NCBI GenBank assembly: GCA_030427205.1
Contig: JAUHXC010000042.1
Coordinates: forward strand, 1-64,000
DNA length: 64,000 bases
DNA from: a bacterium
Lineage (GTDB): Bacteria > Myxococcota_A > Bradymonadia > UBA7976 > UBA1532
Direction of reading: 5' to 3'
Below, in pieces: positions 57,901-64,000 of this stretch. Numbering within the stretch: position 1 is the first letter of the stretch; each line of letters starts with the position of its first letter. The position numbers and the translations under genes were made by a program. Under the pieces are notes generated by a model. That model was given only the letters and a program-made list of their open reading frames with translations, was not told where the DNA came from and did no database searches.

Positions 57901-59816
57901 CCCACGTGGTCCGGCGCCAGCTCGATGTCGACGCTGGCCCGACCGTCGCCGTCGGGCACCAACCGCTCGGTGAAGACCGTCTGGCCCTCGCGGATGGCGT
58001 CGACGTAGACCGCGTCGTTGGCTCCGACCACGTCCACCTCGACGGTCAGCGTCTCGCCGACGACGTACAGCGCGCGGTCGGTGCGCACCCGCACCGCGCC
58101 GTCGGCGATGCCGTCGCGGGCGGCGAAGGTGAAGTCCTCGCTGACCTCGTTGCCCTCGGCGTCGCTGCTCGTGATGTTCACCTCGATCGAGGCGCCGTCG
58201 ACCAGCAGCTCGGCGCTGCCCAGGCCGTCGTCGCCGGTCTCGAACTCCACCTGCTCGCCGTTCGCGATCAGCACGTGGCTCGCCGCGACGGGGCGCCCGG
58301 CGGCGTCGGTGCTGCGCACCCGGAAGATATTGACCAGCCCCGGCACGACCTCGCCGCTCTCGGGCACGACCGTGACCTCCAGCGGCGCCCGCGCCACCCG
58401 CACGGTGCGCGTCACGCTGCGGCTCTGGCCGGCGGTGTCGACCACCTCGATCGCCAGCTCGACCAGCCCGCCGCCCTGCTCGAGCGGCAGCCCGACCACG
58501 TAGGCCGGCAGCTGCACGTCGAAGCGATACAGCCCCTCGCCGTTGGTCTGGCCCATCGCCTCGGCGAAGACCGTGCGCCCCGCGTCGAGCGTCGCCGCCT
58601 GCACCCGCACCGTGCCGCCGTCGACCGCCGCGCCGAAGAAGTAGCGCGCCGTCAGCGTGCCCACCAGCTGCTCGCCAGCCAGATACACCGGCTGATCGAG
58701 GGCCAGGTCGAGGTCGAACTTGGGCAGGGTGTAGCGCGAGACGGTGACCGTCTTCTCGGTGGCGCTGTCGTCGAGCAGCGCCGCGATGCGGTAGCTGCCC
58801 ATGTTGACCTCGCGGGCCAGGGTGAAGGTGGCCGCCGCGACGCCGAAGCCGTCGGTGGTCGCCGCGATGCGGTCGACCTTGTTGTCCTTGCCGTCGAAGA
58901 CCTCGAAGACCAGCGGCGCGTCGGCCACCGGCCGCCGGCTGACCCGGTTCAGCGCCAGCGCCCGCAGGTGCATCGTCTGCCCCGGCTGATACAGCGGCTT
59001 GTCGGTGGTCAGCATCACCTTGCTCGCCCGCTCGACCTGCACGTCGGCGGCGATGGCCTGCGGCGCGGCCGGATCGGCCACCTCGACCAGCAGCGAACCG
59101 GCGCCGACCAGATCGAACGGCGTCTCCAGGGCCAGGGTGACCTGCCCCAGCGCGTCGGTGATGCCCGCGCCCAGCTCGACCGCCTCGTCAGCGCCGGCGG
59201 GGGTGAAGCGCACCTGCACCGGCGTCTCGGTCAGCGGCTCACCCGACGCGGGATTTCGAGCGATGACCCTCAGAATTCCGGCGCCGCCCGCCGGGAGACG
59301 ATCGGACCCCAGCACCTGCACCTCGGCCGGCGCCAGGGCGGTCAACAGCCCGCGGAAGCCGCGCGCGTCTTCCCCTGCGGCGTCGACCGCGTACGCGATG
59401 ACGTAGTCCGCCAGCTCGGCCAGCTCTTCGGTCTCGAGGCTCACCGCCAGCGGCACGTCGACCCGCTCGGGGCCGTCGATGTTGAACTCGACCTCGCCCC
59501 GGGCCACCGGATCGGGCTCGCCCAGGCGGCGCAGCTCGACCCGGGCCAACCCGGCCGCAGCCCCGTCCAGCGGGCGCATCGGCAGGCTGACCATGATCGT
59601 ATCGGGGATGGTCGCCGCGCGCAGGGCGGACTCGTCGACGGCCACCGCGCCGCCCATCGGGCGGTCGATGGGCTCGCCGTCGGCCTCGAAGCCGGCGTCG
59701 CCGCCGCCGGGGGTGCCGCCGTCGCAGCCGCTGAGGCCCAGCGGGGCGGCGAGCAGGCCGGCGAGCAGGGCCAGCAGCAGGGGAGAAGAGAGAGCGGAGC
59801 GGGGTGCGGGCATCAC
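54957..59816 (-). CDS. Alpha-2-macroglobulin family lipoprotein with thioester motif
   Basis: LLAAPLGLSGCDGG lipobox; KVMLTTDKPLYQPGQTMHLRALALN; MPSGCFEQTSSSTWPNGLVLEYM thioester; YLAGHAADMGTYTLSLYANFL. Confidence 0.93.
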   Translation of the reverse strand: MMPAPRSALSSPLLLALLAGLLAAPLGLSGCDGGTPGGGDAGFEADGEPIDRPMGGAVAVDESALRAATIPDTIMVSLPMRPLDGAAAGLARVELRRLGEPDPVARGEVEFNIDGPERVDVPLAVSLETEELAELADYVIAYAVDAAGEDARGFRGLLTALAPAEVQVLGSDRLPAGGAGILRVIARNPASGEPLTETPVQVRFTPAGADEAVELGAGITDALGQVTLALETPFDLVGAGSLLVEVADPAAPQAIAADVQVERASKVMLTTDKPLYQPGQTMHLRALALNRVSRRPVADAPLVFEVFDGKDNKVDRIAATTDGFGVAAATFTLAREVNMGSYRIAALLDDSATEKTVTVSRYTLPKFDLDLALDQPVYLAGEQLVGTLTARYFFGAAVDGGTVRVQAATLDAGRTVFAEAMGQTNGEGLYRFDVQLPAYVVGLPLEQGGGLVELAIEVVDTAGQSRSVTRTVRVARAPLEVTVVPESGEVVPGLVNIFRVRSTDAAGRPVAASHVLIANGEQVEFETGDDGLGSAELLVDGASIEVNITSSDAEGNEVSEDFTFAARDGIADGAVRVRTDRALYVVGETLTVEVDVVGANDAVYVDAIREGQTVFTERLVPDGDGRASVDIELAPDHVGTMQIDAYYLAQGSSIRRDAAIVYVEDASGLKIDVATDREVYAPAEEARLTFSVVDAEGNGAATALGIQIVDEAVFSLMEFRPGLEKVYFLIEQALAEPRYQIGVPALSTLAARPDAAADPTTQGEAAMLFAAASGVDAHPLSVNTHLRRQGQVPGVIGPWVRDWADGYVAELQAAVNDGEIAQGDLEALTARVAEDAGRRADPWGQRWTLAIENRRLVVATRGPDELPETADDVRLTFAVDCTVLGPCPEDDVAFDGEEGEPQPGPPEAGNGGERGGGGDGPRIRRDFPETLLVEPSLITDGDGRAELVVPLADSITTWRVTALGNTGDGRLGSTQSGIRVFQDFFVDLDVPATLTRGDEFTVPVALYNYLDVPQQVRIEAPAAEWVELLGPAEQVVDLGPGEVRGVELPIRVTQVGLHELLVFAYGSELEDAVARSILVEPDGEKIEAVQSGRLDGVVSVPVVMPEDMVEGSGGLFVKLYPGLFSSVVEGLDSILRMPSGCFEQTSSSTWPNGLVLEYMNETDAGTPEVRLQAQQYVNTGYQRLLTFEVDGGGFEWFGNDPAHEVLTAYGLLEFVDLARVRQIDADMIARTRAWLLGRQEADGSWLLSRRGLDETGNLSDPVTITAYIGFALAAAGEDGPEMQAAANYLAGHAADMGTYTLSLYANFLALYAPDSAATRQTMDRLAGLVAANIADEPGQYWETDEQTTTYGAGEPAWIETTALATHALLTAGARSDITGAALDWLISKKQPSGGWGSTAGTVWTIKCLLQALRGAQDPGADATVRVRLDGVERAMFEVTPATSDVMRQADLSGWLTPGIAQTVEVEIEGEGNLMYGVVQRHHMPWAQVPPAEGPLSIEVEYDRTQLAVDDTVEVQVRVANNDITFADMVMVDLGIPPGFELVRDDLDGLVAERVISKYEATERQVLLYFTAILPERPVSFTYRIIARHPIRAEAPASRIYSYYNPEIGRATNPVDIEVE

Positions 59817-59924
59817 GGTCCTCCGAGGGTCGAGGTGTCAGCGTACGTGAGCGTACAGCGCCGCGATCCCAAGCAGGGCCCGTGCCGCTTGCCGGCGCCC
59901 GGATCGCGGTGCACGCTGCCACCC

Positions 59925-60368
59925 ATGACGGACATGCACCACGACCTGACGCCGGTGACGCTACGGGACGGGATCGACGGCCTGCGCGCCGCCGACCTCG
60001 ACGGCTTCTTCGAAGGCTGGCCCCAGCCGCCGACGCCCGCGCGCCACCTCGACATCCTGCGCGGCAGCCACGCGGTCGTGCTCGCGCACGACGGCCCGCG
60101 GGTGGTGGGCTTCGTCAACGCGATCTCCGACGGCGTGCTGGCGGCCTACATCCCGCTGCTCGAGGTGCGCCCGGCCTACCGCGGGCGGGGTATCGGCAGA
60201 GCGCTGGTCCGGCGCATGCTGCAGCGGCTGGACCACCTGTACATGATCGATCTGGTCTGCGACGCGGGGCTGGCGCCGTTCTACGCGCCGCTGGGCTTCG
60301 TGCAGCTGGCGGGCATGGCCCGGCGCAATCGCGGCGCTCTGCACACCAGACCTCCCCCACAAACTTGA
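59925..60368 (+). CDS. GNAT family N-acetyltransferase
   Basis: VVLAHDGPRVVGFVNAISDGVLAAYIPLLEVRPAYRGRGIGRALVRRML. Confidence 0.9.
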   Translation: MTDMHHDLTPVTLRDGIDGLRAADLDGFFEGWPQPPTPARHLDILRGSHAVVLAHDGPRVVGFVNAISDGVLAAYIPLLEVRPAYRGRGIGRALVRRMLQRLDHLYMIDLVCDAGLAPFYAPLGFVQLAGMARRNRGALHTRPPPQT

Positions 60369-60398
60369 GCCCCGCGCCGGCACGCGCGATCCTGCCCC

Positions 60399-61892
60399 AT
60401 GCGCTGGGGGATCCGCACATCGCTGGTGGTCGGGCTGGCCGGGCTGCTGCTCGCCGCGGGCGGCATCGCTGCGGCGGTGGTGGTGCAGCTCGTCGGCGGC
60501 GAGGCCGAGGCGCGGGTGCTCGACGCCCAGCGGGCCCGCGCCGTCGCCGAGGCCCGGGCGCTCGAAGCCCGCTGCGCGCTGCCCGACGCCTGCGCGGCGG
60601 CGCTGGAAGCCTTCGGCGCCGTCCGAACCGGCCTGAGTGACCGCCAAGGCCCCCAGCGGGCCGTCTACGGGCCAAACGGCCAGACCCTGGTGGGCCCCCT
60701 GGTGAGCAACAGCGCCCCCGACGCGCTGGCCCTGGACGCGCTGCAGGGGGCCGCGCTGGCCTGGCGCCGTATCGAGCGCCCCCCGGAGCATACCCGTGGA
60801 CGAGGCGTCGACCACCGCGTCGCCGCGCCCGTGCGCTTGGGCGACGGCCGGCGAGCAGCGGCGGTGTTCACCTTCCCGCTCGACGACCTGCACGGTGCGG
60901 TCGCCGAGCGCCAGCGGCTGGTGCTGGCCTATCTGGCCTTCGACTTCGTGGCGGTGCTGCTCTTCGGGATCTACGTCAGCGGCCGGGTCCTGGTGCGGCC
61001 GGTGCGCGCGCTCACCGCCGCCGTCGAGCGAGTCGAGGCGGCCCCCGACGCCGAGGCGCTGCCGCCGGCGGGCGGTCCGCGGGAGCTCGCCCGACTCTCG
61101 GCGGCCTTCGCGGCGATGCTCGAGCGGCTCGCCGCCCGCCAGCGGGCGCTGGAGGAGAGCCTGGCTCAGCTCGAGGCCACCCGCGACGAGCTGGTGCGCA
61201 GCGAGAAGCTGGCCACCGTCGGCCGGCTGGCGGCGGGCGTGGCCCACGAGGTGGGCAACCCGCTGGCGTCGGTGATGGGCTTCGTCGAGTTCCTGCGCGA
61301 CCCCCGGGGCTGCCCGCCCGCGCAGCAGGCCGACCTGCTGGCCCGCATGGACCGCGAGCTGGGGCGCATCCAGGGCACGCTGCGCCAGCTGCTCGACTTC
61401 AGCCGCCCCGCGCCGAGCCGTATCGAGGCGGTCGACGTGGCGGCGGTATGCGCCGACGCCATCGCGCTGGTGGGCTATCAGAAGGCGGCGGCGACGGTCG
61501 AGGTGGCGGGCGAAGCCTCGGCGCTGGCCGATCGCGAGCGGCTGAGGCAAGTCCTGGTCAACCTGCTGATGAACGCGGCGCAGGCCGGCGCCGCGGCGGT
61601 GCGCATCGAGCTGGCGTCGAGCGCCGACAGCGAGCGGGTCACCATCGCGGTGCAGGACGACGGGCCGGGGGTCGATCCGGCGCTGGTCGACGGGCTGTTC
61701 GAGCCCTTCGCGACCACCCGCCCGGCGGGGCAAGGCACGGGGCTGGGGCTGGCGATCTCGCGGCGGCTGGTCGAAGAGATGGGCGGGACGCTGCGCTTCG
61801 TGCCGGCTGATACGGGCGCGCGGTTCGTGCTCGAGCTGCGGCGCGCCGACCGCGAAGCGGCCCGACAGACCGACGGTATCGGTCGGGCGTAG
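60399..61892 (+). CDS. Membrane sensor histidine kinase (HAMP-like, HisKA, HATPase_c)
   Basis: GRLAAGVAHEVGNPLASVMGFVEFLRDP; QVLVNLLMNAAQAG; GLFEPFATTRPAGQGTGLGLAISRRLVEEMGGTLRF. Confidence 0.93.
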   Translation: MRWGIRTSLVVGLAGLLLAAGGIAAAVVVQLVGGEAEARVLDAQRARAVAEARALEARCALPDACAAALEAFGAVRTGLSDRQGPQRAVYGPNGQTLVGPLVSNSAPDALALDALQGAALAWRRIERPPEHTRGRGVDHRVAAPVRLGDGRRAAAVFTFPLDDLHGAVAERQRLVLAYLAFDFVAVLLFGIYVSGRVLVRPVRALTAAVERVEAAPDAEALPPAGGPRELARLSAAFAAMLERLAARQRALEESLAQLEATRDELVRSEKLATVGRLAAGVAHEVGNPLASVMGFVEFLRDPRGCPPAQQADLLARMDRELGRIQGTLRQLLDFSRPAPSRIEAVDVAAVCADAIALVGYQKAAATVEVAGEASALADRERLRQVLVNLLMNAAQAGAAAVRIELASSADSERVTIAVQDDGPGVDPALVDGLFEPFATTRPAGQGTGLGLAISRRLVEEMGGTLRFVPADTGARFVLELRRADREAARQTDGIGRA

Positions 61893-62094
61893 CCGCGTGG
61901 GGGTGGAGGCGAGTGGGATCGTGACAAGCTGAACTCGGGGCAGGCTGAGTCGCGACACGTCGGGTCGAGGGAGGCGACGTCGGGCCGAGTCGAGGCAGAA
62001 GGCGTGGCAGCTCCGCGCCGCCGGGGCCGCCACGCAAGGTGCACGCGACGGGCGGCGGGCGAACGATCCGAAGGAGACCCGGGCGCGGGCCGAA

Positions 62095-62649
62095 TCAGTC
62101 CTGATCGGCGCCCGGGGCGAAGATCGGCAGGTTGATGTTGGCGTTGCCGCCCAGCGGCCCCGGCGCGGGCGCGCCCGGCGCGTCGGCCGGGGGCAGGTCG
62201 AGCGCGTCGGCGGCGGCCTCGTCTTCGTCGAAGGCCGCGTCATCCGCCGCCGCGCCGTCGATCGCGGCGGCCGCCTCGTCGACCGGGATGTCCAGCGCGC
62301 CGGTCGACTGACCGCGGCGGCGGGCGGCATACAGCGCCGCCACCCGGCGATCTTGATCTTCGATGGGCGCGAGCAGGTCGCGGGTCGCCTCGACGTCGTG
62401 CCCGTGGTCGGCGAGCACGGTGGCCACGATGCGCAGCAGCAGCAGGTGCATCGCGTCGCGGGCCTCGGCGACCTCGGTGGCGCTGACCAGGTCTTCGAGG
62501 GCCAGCGCGTCGCGGTACTCGGGCAGCACCTCGTCGAGCGCGTCGACGAAGATGCGGGCGCCGAGGCCGTCGATCACCGCCGCTTCGACGCCGCTGAACG
62601 CCTCGGCGATGTGCTCGGCGAGCACCAGCTCTTCTTCGTTCGAGCACCG
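62095..62649 (-). pseudogene. Acidic hypothetical protein, apparently 5'-truncated at the recombinase element boundary
   Basis: ...RCSNEEELVLAEHIAEAFSGVEAAVIDGLG open until an in-frame TAA at 62650-62652; no good RBS at the candidate GTG (62625). Confidence 0.5.
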
Positions 62650-62709
62650 TTAGGTGAGCTTGTTCAATTCCCCCGGCGAGTAGGGGAAATGATGAAGGAG
62701 GTGCTCACC

Positions 62710-64000
62710 ATGCCCACGACCGACCGCCCCGCCGCCCTTATCGGAATCGCCCGAGTTTCCACCGAGAACCAAGCCGACGGGCGCAAGGCCGGGCTCGACC
62801 GGCAGATTGCGGCTATCAACCAGATCGCCCGAGCCCAAGGAGTTCCGACCGAGCGGTTGACGATTATCACGCTGCAGGACGTCGGCGGCAGCGACGTCGG
62901 CCAAACCCCGGAATGGCGAGAGCAGGTATTGCCCCGCCTCGCCGATCCCGGTGTTCATCTGGCCGTTGACGCCGTCGACCGGATTATCAGGCCCGACGGG
63001 TTTGATTTTGGTGTCCTCGCAACTCTCCAAGCAGGTGGAACTCGGGTCTACACACCGGGCGGGGTTGCCGATCTCCGAACCCCCGAAGGATTTATGGCGA
63101 CCGGGATCCGGGCTTTGTTCGGTGGCCTCGAAAAGCTCGAATTCAAGCGCCGTGTCCACCGGGCCCGTGAGGTGAAGAGGCGTCGGGGCGAATGGTGCCA
63201 CGCCGCACACCTGCTCCCCAGGGGCATCTCGTATTCGTTCGATACAGGAGAATGGGGCTACGACGACAAAGCGCCCGAGGTCCGCAGGATCTACGACCTG
63301 TTCGTCGGTCAGGGTCGATCGCTTGGTGAGGTTGCAACCGAAGTCGGCATGTCGTCTCAGGGCGTCAAAAACCTGCTCGAACAACCGATGTATCGGGGCG
63401 TTTGGGTCGTAGACACCAAGGTCGGGTTCGAGCCGGTCACGAGGAAGGACGGACGCCAGCCCAACAAACGACGGGTGAAGCGGGCGCCCGAGAACATCAT
63501 CGAAACAAGGATTTTCGGCGGCGAGGGCCAACCACCGCAACTCATCGACGACTCAACTTGGCATGCTGCTCAGGAGTTGTTGGCGAGGAACCGCAAGCGT
63601 CAGCGGCGAGCCAAGCGCAATTCACACGAGAAAATTTGGGCGTCGGGCTTCTTGTTCTCGGCCTACGGGGATGCGGGTGCATTCGAGTTCGGGATCGACA
63701 CCGGGCCGATTCGGTCCCGACAGCACGTTGTCTATGGCGTGACGACCAAACCCGGCGAGTTCGCTTACCGTTGCCGCTGCTACGGAAACACCGCCGAGAC
63801 CACCTGCGATCTCCCCCAAATCCGGGCGCCCGAGATCAACAAAGCGGTTGACCGGTTGATGCTGGCAATTTGCCGATCCAAGCGGTTTCAGCGTGACGTG
63901 ATCGATGCTGCAGTTGATGCGGTTGGCGGCGAAGACCACACCGCCGAGAAAACCCGTTTGGCGGAGCAGGTTCGGAAGCTGGAGGCGAAGCGGGCTCGGG
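62710..64000 (+). CDS. Large serine recombinase/resolvase-family integrase, incomplete at window edge
   Basis: Manual translation from ATG 62710 after AGGAGG (62696-62701): MPTTDRPAALIGIARVSTENQADGRKAGLDRQIAAINQIARAQG...VHLAVDAVDRIIRPDGFDFGVLATLQAGGTRVYTPGG...FMATGIRALFGGLEKLEFKRRVHRAREVKRRRGEW; no stop before 64000. Confidence 0.88.
   Translation, partial: MPTTDRPAALIGIARVSTENQADGRKAGLDRQIAAINQIARAQGVPTERLTIITLQDVGGSDVGQTPEWREQVLPRLADPGVHLAVDAVDRIIRPDGFDFGVLATLQAGGTRVYTPGGVADLRTPEGFMATGIRALFGGLEKLEFKRRVHRAREVKRRRGEWCHAAHLLPRGISYSFDTGEWGYDDKAPEVRRIYDLFVGQGRSLGEVATEVGMSSQGVKNLLEQPMYRGVWVVDTKVGFEPVTRKDGRQPNKRRVKRAPENIIETRIFGGEGQPPQLIDDSTWHAAQELLARNRKRQRRAKRNSHEKIWASGFLFSAYGDAGAFEFGIDTGPIRSRQHVVYGVTTKPGEFAYRCRCYGNTAETTCDLPQIRAPEINKAVDRLMLAICRSKRFQRDVIDAAVDAVGGEDHTAEKTRLAEQVRKLEAKRAR

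Noticed and set aside
55053-60368. 1771-aa + strand ORF
   Set aside because: Antisense shadow of the alpha-2-macroglobulin gene in high-GC sequence; His/Arg/Asp-rich low-information translation. Only its 3' end (59925 onwards) is a real GNAT gene.
1-64000. tRNA or rRNA genes
   Set aside because: No convincing T-loop/acceptor arrangement or rRNA signature found by eye; tRNAscan-SE/Infernal would be needed to exclude them.

Overview
High-GC (roughly 70%) chromosomal window, probably from a myxobacterium-like or deltaproteobacterial-type genome. This is inferred from the many lipoproteins, DUF4215/LDLa-type Cys-rich proteins, CHAT/TPR proteins and orphan kinases. The conserved core includes aspS, tyrS-alaS, tesB and an MBL hydrolase. 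The accessory content stands out. (i) A Septu-like ATPase+HNH defence pair (399-2932, -). (ii) A translationally coupled three-gene operon (4494-9099, +) encodes a TPR/PDZ lipoprotein, a small lipoprotein and a TIR-transmembrane protein. The two downstream proteins clearly share an extracytoplasmic module, and the first protein shares it more weakly, giving a Toll-receptor-like layout I do not recognise as a named system. (iii) A proteolysis cassette (46.3-59.8 kb) carries an ECF sigma factor, a putative membrane anti-sigma and a lipoprotein CHAT protease in one operon, with a lipoprotein subtilase, a gingipain-like C25 peptidase and an alpha-2-macroglobulin. The sigma operon, subtilase and C25 gene share a promoter-like motif, TGTCAGA-N(15-16)-GGTAYC, which suggests one regulon. 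(iv) A DUF4157 (eCIS-core-type) giant protein with an HEAAH motif. (v) Three truncated YafY-like regulators with conserved palindromic operators. (vi) An 86-bp tandem array with a 16-18 bp perfect palindrome in each unit. (vii) A large serine recombinase running off the right edge, absent from the supplied ORF track, next to an apparently 5'-truncated gene. I found no rRNA, convincing tRNA or CRISPR array. All domain calls come from reading motifs by eye; no searches were run.
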